Shown piece by piece: positions 11,925-24,068 of a stretch of DNA of 64,000 nucleotides. This DNA is from Rotaria socialis (lineage: Eukaryota; Rotifera; Eurotatoria; Philodinida; Philodinidae). The DNA is taken from assembly GCA_905331475.1 (NCBI GenBank), contig CAJNYU010000882.1, forward strand, positions 43,079 to 107,078, written 5' to 3'. The notes under the pieces were generated by a model. The model was not told where the DNA came from. It was given only the letters and a program-made list of their open reading frames with translations, and searched no databases. The first letter of the stretch is position 1. Each line of letters opens with the position of its first letter. A program made the position numbers and the translations under genes.

Positions 11925-12051
11925 ATGATAATCATAATGATAGATTTAATTCATGCCCGACGACTTTCACGATTAATATTTCTTCTTCTATTCGGTGGCC
12001 ACCTACTACTAGATAAACAATATTTTTGCTTCGCCAGTCGTGTTGATGAAG
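11925..12051 (+). other. possible alternative first exon (signal-anchor type) upstream of NPDC1
   Basis: ATG at 11925 opens a frame with a hydrophobic core (LIFLLLFGGHLLL) ending VDEG at a strong donor, G|GTAAGC, at 12051/12052. The exon ends in phase 1. The second NPDC1 exon (13495) also accepts phase 1, giving VDEGRGDDFDWE without a break. It could be an alternative 5' exon of NPDC1, an unrelated first exon, or chance. No transcript evidence is available here. Confidence 0.3.
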
Positions 12052-12987
12052 GTAAGCTTGTGCCATTTTCCATATCGATTCTTTACAATATGCGTCATCG
12101 ACTAGACCAAACATAGAATTTGTCTCAGCCATGTCATTATTATTTGTTCATGTGTCTCCTACTTGGCTTATCTTATTTTTCATGATGCTGATTAAACACC
12201 TATTATTATCAATAAAGTGCAGTTCAAAGAGCACACGTCTTGCTATTTTCTGAATTTAATATTCTCTCATGAAATAGAAACTTTTTTCAGTTGTTGTTTT
12301 GTCACTTGCGCCGAGACAAAATGCACAATAAGAGGCGCAAGAGATAGAAAGAAAAATAATATATATATATATATCTCATCAAAAAGTCTCGTCATTACTT
12401 TTCTTGATGAAATCGAACTTTAGTGCGTGAACAGAAAACTAAAAGTTAATTATTTTAATAATCAATATAACCTTCTGATCATAGAACTGTGTATTTAATG
12501 TTAATTTTAAGATAACCCAATGATAATTTAATCTCGTTGTTCCTGACAAATGTCGAGTACTATGCTGTTGCAGTATGCGTTAGAGAATCGAACCAGTGTT
12601 GTTGCCTCAAGCTGTAATTTCTTTTTCTTGTTTTTTTTGTCTCTTATACGCAGTAGCGAAGCACGCGCAACTTTTTCTTTTTCCTTGGAAAGCCCATATT
12701 ATGAACGTCATTCATTGTCGGCCGGAGAAAAAAAAAGATCTAAAGATAGCGAGAGAAAAATAGAAATTCTCGTATAGAGGAGAAAAAAATCTGAACAAAA
12801 ACAAGAAGACTATCGGACGAGTTCTACATGCTGGCAACGACAGTATACTGTTTTGTGTGCGTGTGAACCAACATACACGCTTGCAACGTTACCGGTGAAG
12901 ATATTCATTGTATTGAAGTAATATTATATTTATATATATATATATATATACATACACACATATACATACACGAAAATAACGATAAAA
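12052..12987. other. upstream region of NPDC1 with microsatellites
   Basis: AT-rich spacer. (AT)n occurs at about 12357-12373. A (TA)n/(CA)n tract lies at about 12930-12970, directly in front of the NPDC1 start. A basic 75-codon frame at 12550-12777 is low-complexity and not convincing. Confidence 0.4.
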
Positions 12988-15792
12988 ATGAAAATATTTA
13001 TGAGTCTTAACACTGCTCTATTCATTCTTGTTGTAACAACAACAATTGACGCTTCGCGTATTTTCTATCTTCCTTTACCAAAAATACATTCATCACATCA
13101 ACGAATAGAAACGCCAAAGCCTATTGAAGAAACAACTAAAAAACCAATAAGCGATGAATTTATACCACCGTCAGTCATTGAACAAGACGAGATTGAAAGT
13201 ACGTTTTATTTATTTATTTATTCTTCTCTATTTAACTTTAATTCCAACATTTAGTTTCAAAATAGTAAAAGGAAAGAAACCCAATCAATTGATTTCCGTT
13301 TGTAATATATAACATGTCGGAAAATCTAAATAGATAGAGAATAGAAACAATTACTATCTACGCTGTGCCTTGCGATAGCCAAATATTTGGTGATGAACTA
13401 ATAAAAATAATAAAACCAGCTTCTGCTAATAGCTAAAAATAATCGTTGATGAATAATTTTGCTGAATATTTCCTTTTGTTTTTCTTTTTTATAGGACGAG
13501 GAGACGATTTTGACTGGGAAACATTGATAGATCAAGAAGCGCCAATAAAACGTCGAATAACTGTCAATGAAGTTTTACCTGGTAGGAAGAAAAATTTATC
13601 GATTTTGAAAATTATTGTTGTTTTTTTTTTAATATAGAAAGCCCTAAATCATTGCCTGAAGGATTTCCATTTGAGGAACCGATTAAAAGTAAAGTGAACG
13701 ATGATAGTGAAATACAAGCAACCGTCAACGAAAAATCTCAACTTAATAATCAGCAACTTCTTGAAGAACCATGGATGGCAGATAGCGCTCATGCACGCGC
13801 TGAACGTTTACAGTCGAATCCAGCGCTAAATGCTATTGAAAGAAAACAACGCCGTAATGATACATTATTCATTAGTAAGTTTCTATCAAATATAGAAGTT
13901 GAAAGAAATAGAATTGCATGACATCAATAGTAATTCATGTTTGAAAGAATTATTTTCTATGAAGAAATCGTATAACTACTTATTTCTTTCTCGATTTGAA
14001 CATGTCGAATGCATTGTAAATAGTTCATAGCCGAGACGGAACTGATCTAGAGTTTTGACGACTTACATTGACTACTTTTTCATAGCATTCATTGCAAAAA
14101 TACGGTAGTTTTCATTGTTAAATTATTAGTAGAAAATTTTCACATGAAGAATATTAGTCTATTTAATTAAGAAATTTCCATAATGAAAGTGCTACGGGCA
14201 ACCTAAAAAACAGGTCAAATTTTAGAATAAATTAATAAAATGATAGAAAAACAATTAAATAGGAGAGATTAGAGACCAGCTGTTAACCTATACTGAATCG
14301 ATCTTGATCTCAGAGCATATCTACTGTCAAAATTTTCATAACAGAAGTTTGATGGAAAATTTTATATCCGAGAAAAAAGATTGAATATATTTCTGGACGT
14401 CCTAACAAATTTTATTAATTATAATAATTAATATTCTGCAAAGATATCAGATTAAGTGAAAAAAATCCAGGATCATTTTTTAGTATCAAATATCTTGATA
14501 AGAAAATATTGACGTAAGATAGTTTATCAGGTATGAAAAACTTCATTTTAACTTCAATTAGTAAAAAGCAAACGCTCGTGATTATTCAATGCTTCTAGAT
14601 TTTTATGTAGAAATTTATCTTTGTTGATGAATATTTTTTTATTTTATAGTGGTTGTTGGAACATGCTGTTTAGTCGGTGTTGTGGGCCTCATTGCGGCAG
14701 CTATTTTCTGGTATAAGTAAGTAGCACATCCCGGAATTTTAGAAGAAAAAGATTGAATGATTGTCGCTTGATTAATCTCTATTCAGAATTAACTAAAGAC
14801 GATTATAGAAATGAAAAACTCTATAAAATATTTTCTATGTTAACGGAATGTCATTAAAATGAAAAAAAAACATTTCTGATCTTTGTGAAACGACGACAAC
14901 GAGTCATGGTGGCAAAGAAAAAGAAAATGTTACACTAATATGATTATTATCATAAAAAGCATTCATAAATTTACCCTTACGGCACTTTCCTGTAATAGGA
15001 ATGTATATAACTTAAAAATGAGCTCCAATTAGTTAATCATGTATCTTTGAAAAATTTTTTTTTTAATATTTACGAGTTGTTTTGACAATTTCTAATAAAT
15101 AGACAGAAAGTGTTTGGTATTAATATAGAATAGAACTCGTTTTCGAGACGATGAATTATTGATCATTAATGCGAAATGAGTCAATGCGCGTCTTACGAAT
15201 GTCAAATATCAAACACAAAGAAATTTTCTTTTTTATTAATAGGATTCAAAAGCGAGCGGAAGCAGCAATCGATGCAGAATATCCATCGTACGGTGTTACA
15301 GGACCTAATTCTACTGTTAGTAAAATCTCGCCGAGTTCAACAATGTCTGATCGAAAATTGGCTCAAAGTGCACAAATGTTTCATTATCAACAACAACGGC
15401 AACAAATGATGGCGCAAGAAAAGTATAATTTATAATATTAACATATTTCTTTTTGGTTTTCATAGTAAAATGTGTTTCGTTTTCTAATTTTAACAGAGCT
15501 CATCTAGATGCAAAACCAGTACATTCAGATGATTCCGACGATGAAGCACCAGCTGGTGGCGATTATACAGTATATGAGTGTCCTGGTCTTGCTCCTGTAT
15601 GTTCTATAGATATTCTATACGATAATATAATTTTTTCTTTCGCTCTAGACTGGAGAAATGGAAGTTCGCAATCCGCTGTTTGCTGAACCTGATTCATCAT
15701 TAATATCATCAACACCGAGCTCAAATCCAGCAATAAACAATCATTATCCTCAACTATCATCATCACCAACCAAAGAGAAAGTATTGCCTTGA
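12988..15792 (+). CDS. NPDC1: neural proliferation differentiation and control protein 1 homologue
   Basis: Seven exons, 12988-13198, 13495-13581, 13638-13874, 14650-14716, 15243-15422, 15497-15596 and 15649-15792, join in phase to 341 residues. Layout: signal peptide (residues 1-24), variable ectodomain, one transmembrane helix near 180-199 (CCLVGVVGLIAAAIFWY), then the conserved cytoplasmic tail. The tail carries the hallmarks of vertebrate NPDC1: AEAAIDAEYPSYGVTGP, DRKLAQSAQMFHYQQQRQQM, and the nearly invariant end TVYECPGLAP plus TGEMEVRNPLF. NPDC1 is a neuronal type I membrane protein implicated in restraining proliferation; its molecular activity is poorly known. The ectodomain is not conserved, while the tail is conserved across animals. 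The start ATG follows a (TA)n(CA)n tract. Identity is secure from the C-terminal third. Confidence 0.93.
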
Positions 15793-17234
15793 GAAAATAT
15801 ATTGCATTCAACATTCCCACTCTTCTTGGTGATCGGTCGTCTCTTTTGCTCCTTTTCCCTTCTTCTTGAATCGTCCAACAGTCTACCGAAATGCATTGGT
15901 TATAAGTTTCATTTAATGATTTCAACTTTTTGTGTATCAACAATTCTAACAGTGACAACTTCTCCTTCTTCTTTAAGACAATAAAAAATAATATACCAGT
16001 GAAGTGACCATCACATTAGATTAACTAAACTTATGCGACATACTTTTGATTTACTCAAATCTTTATTTGAAGCAAACCTGCAGTATGTGTACTTCCGCCA
16101 TTAGACACATGTACGACGATATTCTTTTCGCTGAATTACCAAAGGGTTTTTACTGAAAAATTAAAACGTACAGTTTCGTCATAGAACGATTTGCTACCAA
16201 ATAGGATGAGTGAATCTTATAATGCTGATTAGAATTTCATGATATTATTTGATTTATCCTATCAAAAAACACTTGGTAACTTGAATTTTTGAATACAAAT
16301 ACCGTCGGATGGAAAGTTTACGAAAATAATTTTAATTCAGTTTGACGAAGTGAAACCCTTGATTGTTACTTGAGAATTTTACCTAAAGTTCACTAAGCAC
16401 TCGATATGACCCGAGACGTTCGCTACGACTGAGAATGACTCCTTCCTTCATGAACAAATATGAAAGCATTCATGATTCTATTGACAAAAGAAAGAAATGT
16501 CAATGTTTTGATTATCTATATTTACTTCAGCTAAAACTCACGTATACTCATTGAGTTTTTCTCGAAACCAACGATTTCATTCATTTATAGAAAACGGTTT
16601 TGTTCTCAAAAGACAACAACAGCCTGACTAAATGGATGCAGTAAAAAGAATTTAACGAGTAAATAAAAAAGTATTTTTAGTAGTAGGCTTGAGATCACAT
16701 TTATGTTTGTGCTACAAGATCCAAGTCATTATGAGTAGAATCGTTAAGTAATCTTTTTCTTCTTCTTCTAATAAAACATGATAAAGTGTTTTAATAGTTT
16801 GTAACAAAAGGACATTTTCTATATTTGGTAACAATAATGGAATAATTACAAATTTAAAAATATTTCTCATTCAAAAATGCACTCAATTCATAAATAATAC
16901 TTTGGATCATTGAAACAATCTACTCATGGCTGTATGTTATGCACTTATTCATTCATGCGCTGACGCAAGTTACTGTTTTAAATATCTAAACTAAAACAAA
17001 AAGACATTTTTTCTATTGAATTAAAAAAAGATAAAAATTTGCGATAGTTCACTAGAAAATTTAACCATGATCTTCTATTAAATGAGTTCCTCCTTGGTTC
17101 AACTGATGTAAGCCTTATGCATAGTATTTATTATGAAATAAAATGAAGGATGTAAATATTTAAAAAAAAACTTGTTCAGACTACACCACACAGCAAGCGC
17201 GCATTTATGATTTAGTCTATGTCGATTAATTGAA
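15793..17234. other. intergenic stretch between convergent genes
   Basis: 3' flanks of NPDC1 (+) and the Ly6-like gene (-). AT-rich, with no coding signal, element or clear repeat that I can support. Confidence 0.45.
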
Positions 17235-18146
17235 CTAGGCTGTTTTGGCACAATAACCAGCTGTTTGATTGTTGCATAAGTTATCATAGCAGCATAAATA
17301 ATGTTTAGCATCGCATTTTAGATTTTTATCGAGTGATTCACCAAATCCGAAACCACCACGAGCAACAGCAGTACCGGTTTTGGGATCGAATTTCTATTTT
17401 AATTTAGAAAAAAACAAAAGATTCAGAAATAATGTTTTTGTTTGATTTCATACCGTATAACAGTATAAATTCTTGCCACCGAAAGCACCTGATGTACGGA
17501 TTTCAGATCCGTCAAGTTTTTCTGGTTTACAGCCTTCAGCACCTTTACATTGATAACACGCTTTTACTTCTTTCTTTGTTGATATTTTAGCTACATGAGG
17601 AATGTTTCCGTTGATTTTTGAATATAGAAATAGGACAATAAGAATACAAACCTGGTGGTGGACAAGGAGCTTTGGTATGTTTGTTACAGAAAGCTGTTCG
17701 ACAACATGTATGAAAACGATCTCGACATTTGAAATTTTTGTCATACGTTTCGCCAAGTCCATAGGCACCTCGTTTAATAACAGCTCCGGATTCGTTGAAT
17801 CGCTTGAAAAGCAAAAAAACGATTTTGCTCGTAAAATATAGCAAGAGAATTTAGGGAAATACTACCGTATAACATGTTAAAACAGCAGCGCCGAAAGCTC
17901 GTGACGTTTTTGAAGCATATTTTTCAAATGGTACACCATTACATTTGGTTATTTTTTCACCGAAAATTTTCAATTTACTGGATGGATTTTTATCGTCACA
18001 TTGATAACAAATCTTAGCTCCAGCAATGTCCAAGCAAATGAAAACTACTGTATTAAACGTCAATATGCGAAATAGAAATATTTATGTTTTCTACAAAGAA
18101 ACTTACAGTAAAAAACAGTAGTGAGCAAAGCTAGTTTATTTATCAT
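17235..18146 (-). CDS. secreted protein with two Ly6/uPAR (three-finger) domains
   Basis: Five exons, 18146-18107, 18047-17866, 17802-17652, 17590-17454 and 17393-17235, join in phase to 222 residues. A signal peptide (MINKLALLTTVFYLVFICLD) is followed by two tandem cysteine-rich domains. Domain 1 starts KICYQCDD and ends FHTCCRTAFCNK. Domain 2 starts ACYQCKG and ends YLCCYDNLCNN. The CC-xx-(D)-xCN ending is the diagnostic LU-domain signature. Each domain is built from two exons with the break at the same place, after CYT, before a phenylalanine-containing segment (RFNESG or KFDPKTG), so domain duplication included the intron. The protein ends AGYCAKTA without a hydrophobic GPI tail, so it is probably secreted. 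LU proteins act as extracellular ligands or receptor modulators; the partner here is unknown. Confidence 0.88.
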
Positions 18147-18546
18147 CTTATTCAACGTAAGGATGTGCTGCTATATTCTGAATATGATTTAGGCTTATAG
18201 ATGGATAAAAGAAAACAGTTGCTAGCTATATTATATGTATTTTCCTCCTCCTCCGTAACGCTAATATCAACACTAATAAGATAAGCGTCAAGGTCTCCAT
18301 CGGAAAACGACCTATTGAGTATCATATACGTAACGAGACCATAACTGCCCGATAGCAAGACGCATGTTGTGCCACTCAGAGAATATATGATGATAGATAA
18401 TAGATTAGTTTTTTCTTAGATACATACAGTAGACTGAATCAAGTGTAATTTGTTTATACTTTTTTGTATTTTTTCATATCATGTGTATAACATAAGAAGA
18501 GAAGAAAACTTAAAAAGAACAAAAAACAAGAATATATGATTGTCTA
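18147..18546. other. spacer between two minus-strand genes
   Basis: About 400 bases: the promoter side of the Ly6-like gene and the 3' end of the GTSF1-like model. No motif is strong enough to name. Confidence 0.4.
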
Positions 18547-21059
18547 TCATGGTGATTTGCGTAGAGATGAACCCTAAAATGCAGAAAGAGACTGAAAAAT
18601 ATACTAAGATGAGAAAGAAAAACGCTTACAAATACTGGCGGACCTTTACGAAATAAACAACACGTGCCACGACCAGCACCACCGATAAGTTGTAATGTTC
18701 GAATTTTCATTAGATTTTTCCTATAAACACATAAATAGAATATGGAGACGATAATCTAGAAAAAGCCACTTCATCTAATAACCGCACATGAAAATAGAGA
18801 TAAGAAGGCTAAATAAATCTAACTTTGATGCACGTGCTCTATAGATAAATAGAGAACATATTTACGTATATGAACTACAATCGTCTATCGTCATAGGGGG
18901 AAACTTATTTTTAGATGATTTCATAATTTATGTCATGTAATATGCAAATATAGTGAGGTCAAGCAAACACACTAGTGCACAAACAAGTATAGAATAGTTT
19001 CGACTGCAGTGATATTTAGTTAATAATGTCACATTTTTCTTACCATGACTAAGATTTAACGTCAGCGTTAGAACATAATTGTTTCTAACTGGCCAGATTA
19101 TATTATGATACTGTACGTGTCTTTAATTTAGGGCTTTCTGCCGACCCCTTCGGGTAAATTAATGTCATTGATGACAAATTGATGCCAAATTAATTGCTCA
19201 AAGCACGTAATTATATAGAAACGACAAGAACTATCATCTGCAAAGAAAATATTTGTCGAAATAGATTAATAATCTGGTCATGCTATTCATCTTAAGTCGA
19301 TATTTTTAACGCACGTGGCATTATGTGATATCAAAATACTAACTGAATACTAAACTATCACAACTTTATTTTGAATTCTGGGCATTTTAAGAAATCTCTA
19401 AATATTACCTCACTTTTTGCTACATCAGCTTTGATAATTCCGAAAAACTTTTTCTCCACGAATGCGCTCAGTTTCTTATGCAGACAATGTCAATGCACAT
19501 TATAAAGCGTTAAAGTGAATATACTTATTCGAGATCATTTAAAAATCGACGAAAAAAAATCTTATCTATGCATTTGAAAAATTGCATTTTTCTACTGAAT
19601 TATTTATCTTGATCAATGAGTCCTATAAAAGCTTGTCATCAATCATATCGGTTTAGGATGCGAGAGTGATCGAACACAGAGAGTAGAATTTTACTGTTTT
19701 TAAAAATATAAAAGCGGCTTTATTGACTTCCTGTGATATTTTGAAGGGGCGAAAACACGCCCATTGAATTAGACTTGATTTATTCGCATGAAAAAGTTTT
19801 GTTCAATCATGTAAACTAATTAAACTTTTTCCAGTAGTATGCGTTAAGTCATTTTTGTTCTTTTGCCTATTTTTAGCTACAACTAGAATATTTGAACTTA
19901 GCAAATTAAAGTCAACTATTAGTATCAATATATATATATATTGTTTCAAATTTTTCAAGTAGCAATCCTGTCAAAGTAAAACTCACGTTAATTCATCTGT
20001 TTCGACCGGATGAATCAAACCATCATTAGCGTGTTCTTTGAAAGCATCTTGAATAGAATAAAATGAAATTACTTTTTTCTCTTCCCGTAAAATTACACTA
20101 TAAACATACGTGCTTGTTTGCTAACCGATAGAGCTGTGTTAAAGCTATTTTTTATTATTAACTGACTCGTTTCTTCGACAGGTTGAAGTTGGCAAGAATC
20201 ATTCTCAATATCTTTATGTTGTTTCGCATGTAAATACGGAGTATGCGATGGTGAACTCGACGATCTTCTCAATAGAATATCCAAAACTTGAAAAAAGAGA
20301 AATATCAAACAACAGAAAATACGAACTGAGCCGAAGTTGATTGTTCCCTGAAAATAAAAAGTGATAAATAATCTATGATAGGCAATATTTTGATTTGTTT
20401 ACTTGACTGCAGCCGTTTTTTCTCGTCGTTCGCGAATATCATCTAATGAAAATCATGAGTCATATGAACAAAAATTTACAAAAAGAAACAAAGCCGGATT
20501 CATACCATCCCAATCTTCAGTAACAGTCACATCATTAAACATTTTCCAATCGGTTGGCGCTGATGATCGGCGACAATTATCAATCCAAGGTTGACTTGGT
20601 GCTTGAAAATAGATATGAATATTTTCTATCCTACTCAAATGACTTCTCAATGGACAAAACTTACAATCATCGGACAGACCAATTAGAACAGTACTTCTGT
20701 CGATTGCATCAGGACATGTTGACATATGACTGAGTAAATCGTTTGGTGTTGTTAAATGATTTGCATTAAAAACACAACGAACACGACGAATATGAGGATT
20801 CGCCTAGACAAATCAAATTCATATATTACGACAGATGATGAAGGGATGTATAGATATGTTTTAGAATAGAAATACCCAAAATATTCTTAACTTACAATTG
20901 TACATCGTCGAATATGATATTGAAATCGTTTTGCAAGTACTTGATGATTAAGATCGATTGGACAACGCCAAAAATCTATTATCGAAAAACATATCCGATA
21001 TTCTGAATCAATTTCAAAAAGATTAGTTTACCATCGGGACACAAATAGAGACTCGACAT
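18547..21059 (-). CDS. GTSF1-like protein with two CHHC zinc fingers (piRNA-pathway candidate)
   Basis: Firm exons: 21059-21032, 20975-20896, 20803-20665, 20601-20506 and 20442-20403, in phase. They encode MSSLYLCPD followed by two U11-48K/TRM13/GTSF1-type CHHC fingers: finger 1 RCPIDLNHQV..HIRRC and finger 2 RCVFNANHLT..HMSTC. Both fit C-x5-H-x9-H-x3-C. A Trp-rich acidic segment follows (VTVTEDWDGDDIRE). In animals GTSF1/Asterix binds Piwi-piRNA complexes and is needed for transposon silencing. The 3' end is ambiguous. An exon at 20347-20305 would end a 141-residue protein at TGA. Alternatively, exons near 20286-20110, 20047-19987, 18720-18630 and 18573-18547 continue in compatible phase (SSSSPSHTPYLH.., HANDGLIHPVETDELT, LIGGAGRGTCCLFRKG). 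GTSF1 in mammals is 167 residues. The fingers are certain; the tail is not. Confidence 0.8.
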
Positions 21060-22268
21060 TTGCTTAAATTTTATATATCGTTCCTATTGAAAAAATATAT
21101 ATATATGCGAACAAGTGACTGACAAAGGAAAAGAAAATTAATACTGCGCAGAAAAGAAAATCAGAAACTTGATGTTCACGTGTTACGTCGAGGGCCTCAA
21201 GTGAAATTACGTGATATAGTAGAATAACATGAATTTATATAATTACGTTACCACAAGATCGTGTTACAGGAGAAAAAAACAATCAACTATTTGAAGAATC
21301 TCGACAACAAAGATCCGTATGTTTGATTAAACAAATCTCAATCTGAAGCCGTTCTAGGTTTTGCATCACTTTCAGGAAATGATTGGTACTTCTTACATTT
21401 CGCATACAAATTTCAATATACACGTGGTTCGAAATAATAATCGTGATAGTACAAAGAAATGCCTGATAAAATTGATTTTTATTATTTTACAGATACCATA
21501 AAAATTGATTTTTATTATTTTACAGATACCATAAAAATTGATCTGTTGAATTTAGTACGGCAAAATTTGAATTAAAGATAAGTGTAAGTACTAAGATCAT
21601 ATGTATATATCCGTATTTGAGCTTTTCTTCGAACTAAAATGATGAATTCAATGATAAGATTTTTACTTTAAAACTGAATTACGTAAACTCTATATAACGT
21701 ACAGATGTTTCTTGAAGATCATGAGATAACATCAGAAGTATTGTCCTTTTTTCTCATGATGTAAAGAAATATTTGTTACCACTCAGCTTTGAGTGATAAG
21801 ACTCTAAAAAAAACTTTTTTTCTCATATATTCATCAAAAAAAGAAACCCACATGAACAATTAAAGTAGGCCATGTCTTGTATTTCACTTGGAACTGAATT
21901 CGGTTCAATGCATACCAACTAGCCATAGACATTTGTTTGACAATTGATGATTATGAATTGTCAATAGAAAAGAAAAACCTAGAAATAAACGTCTCAAAAA
22001 GCATGTTTATCAACTTGTCTTAAATTACCTTTTCAATCAAAGATACAAAGCAATAAATTGACAATGGTATTAAATGGCACTATTCTTCGTTCATGCTTAG
22101 ACACGTATAAAATTGTAAACTATCAACGCTACAAAAGTTTAGTGTCAAATATCATTTCGACAACTTTGTTTATACGTGTTGAGTAATTTGAATCTCGTAT
22201 TTACTGATGAATTACTACGAATAGAAGCAAAATTCAATGGTTCATTTGATAGAAAATTTTCACTAAGA
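21060..22268. other. intergenic stretch with a 33-base tandem duplication
   Basis: Spacer between divergent genes, so it should hold both promoters. A perfect duplication of a 33-base unit lies at 21471-21536 (see the repeat entry). Nothing else is supported. Confidence 0.4.
21471..21542. repeat. two perfect copies of a 33-base unit
   Basis: Unit 21471-21503 (starting ATTGATTTTTATTATTTTAC) is repeated exactly at 21504-21536, followed by six more matching bases. Identity suggests a recent slippage or break-repair duplication. Confidence 0.85.
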
Positions 22269-23633
22269 ATGACGATGTTGTTTTACACGGTCGTAATCAT
22301 CTTTTTATTATCTCTACTTATGCCGATGTGCTTATCATTTGATAATACGGCTCGACTGTACGATTCATTTGCAGAAATTCATCAAGAATACACTGGACCC
22401 ATGCGGTTTCAACAAAACGATTGGAATAATATCAAACATGAAAGTATCCTATTAAGATCATCCTCAGACAACAACGCCAATGAAACTATTACTCTATTCG
22501 AACGACGAGTCTTACGCATTGCCATGAACATGACAGGTTGCGTATAAAACGACGAACACAAATTTATGTTGATTATCGAAATGTTTTTTTTTCTAGGTAA
22601 AAACGTTCTTGTACGTCGATATCCGGAACATAAAAAACCGGTTGTCTGTGAAATAATTAATGAAGATTATAGTTATTCACTTGTACGTGAAATTGAAACC
22701 GGACATTATTTTCGTGTCCAATCGAATCTTATCGAATATACTGACGAACCACAACCCAATACAATCTATGAAGTTTCGTTTCATCCACTACCGGCCAATG
22801 ATACTTTCATTGTTAGTTATGTTATTAAAAATATTCGTTGGCAAGCACGTTATACACTTCAAACATATCCTGATCGTTCGACGCGTTTTCAAATTATAGT
22901 TGATATTATTAATTCAAGCCCATTGAATTTTCATTTTAATCAAACTCATCTAATGGCAGGCGACATCGATCTTACATTTGGTACAAGTTCATCATTAGTT
23001 GATTCAAAAACGCAAACAAAAGACGATATTGATTACAGTGGTATTAATCTATTTACATGTATCAATAGTTCACTCGCAATTGATCCTTATTCTATACTGA
23101 CACTACCGATTGAATCGCCTAATATTCAAATTAAAACTATTTTTACGTATAATCTTATTATAAGTATACCATCGCTGGTATTAAGTAATACAACATCGAT
23201 GATTTCAAATAAGCATAAATTACAACGTGTTTATCAAATATCCAATAGTTCATTATTTTTACCAACTGGTCATTTGATGCTCTATGATTCATCGTTGAAT
23301 GTTCTCACTGGCGAATGGCATTTACCGACATTAACTGAATTCGAAAAATATGAATTTAAACTAGGTGAAGATCCCGATATTATGCTTGAATATAATCGTA
23401 CAGCAACCAATGATCAAAAAATGAATTCATCAATCATAACAACAAATGTTCTAGTTCAAAATTATAAACAACGTCCAATAAATATTCGATTTAAATCGAC
23501 ATGTGAATCATCGATGATTTGTCTATATTATGATGATAAAGCACGTTCACTTGGATCGCGTCTAAATTATGAACTTTATCTTAAACCAAAGTCCGAAGTA
23601 CTATTTTCATTTACGACCATAAGACTTCTTTAG
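22269..23633 (+). CDS. secreted DUF4139-like protein
   Basis: Two exons, 22269-22536 and about 22597-23633, separated by a roughly 60-base intron ending in a T-run and TAG, give 434 residues. The signal peptide MLFYTVVIIFLLSLLMPMCLS is followed by a beta-rich region with about ten potential N-glycosylation sites (NSS, NRT, NTT and others) and few cysteines. The segment IKNIRWQARYTLQTYPDRST resembles the conserved core of DUF4139 (family consensus roughly Y-x-V-x-NA-x-W-x-P-x-YDLR). The later pair LPTGHLMLYD and FKLGEDPDIMLEYNRT fits the end of that domain. DUF4139/mucoidy-inhibitor-A proteins have no settled biochemical role. In this animal the protein is predicted to be extracellular. The assignment rests on motif memory, so it is tentative; the gene structure is solid. 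Confidence 0.7.
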
Positions 23634-23955
23634 TTTGAATTTTGTTTTTCTCTGCGTGAAATTTATCTCGATAACTCATTGTTCGTTTGATATTTGCTGA
23701 TGTCTAAAACACTTGATAAATGAATGATACAGTTGTAACGGAAGAAATAAAAGTACAATTTATTAGAGAGAGAGAGAGAGAAGAAGAAAAAACAAGCATC
23801 GATAAGAATATATTACCATACAAATGTGAAGAATAATCTTGGAATGTAATTTTGCTTCTTGTAATCATAAAAAAATAAAGAGAAGATAAGTGCACGGTTA
23901 CAACGAAAACATGTTTTTTTTCTCCGTCAGGTATATATGTGCGTATACATCTCCT

Positions 23956-23974
23956 CCTATCGGCCGACGATAGG
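23956..23974. promoter_or_regulatory. dyad symmetry upstream of the ZIP transporter
   Basis: CCTATCG and its reverse complement CGATAGG flank five bases, about 95 bases before the start codon and 13 before a TATA-like box. It could bind a dimeric regulator; no known zinc-response motif is recognised. Confidence 0.3.
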
Positions 23975-23986
23975 TAAAGTATAGAA

Positions 23987-23994
23987 TATATAAG
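23987..23994 (+). promoter_or_regulatory. TATA-like box TATATAAG
   Basis: TATATAAG 75 bases before the ATG of the ZIP transporter gene, at a plausible core-promoter distance. Confidence 0.4.
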
Positions 23995-24068
23995 AGTTTA
24001 TCAAACGAAGAACTCTAGGCAGTATAAGTTCACTTGATTGTTTGTAACAAAAGCAACCAGATAATTTA

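Larger units (their letters stand above)
23634..24068. other. spacer and promoter region of the ZIP gene
   Basis: Holds an (AG)n run at about 23766-23784, a dyad at 23956-23974 and a TATA-like box at 23987-23994 (listed separately). Confidence 0.45.
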
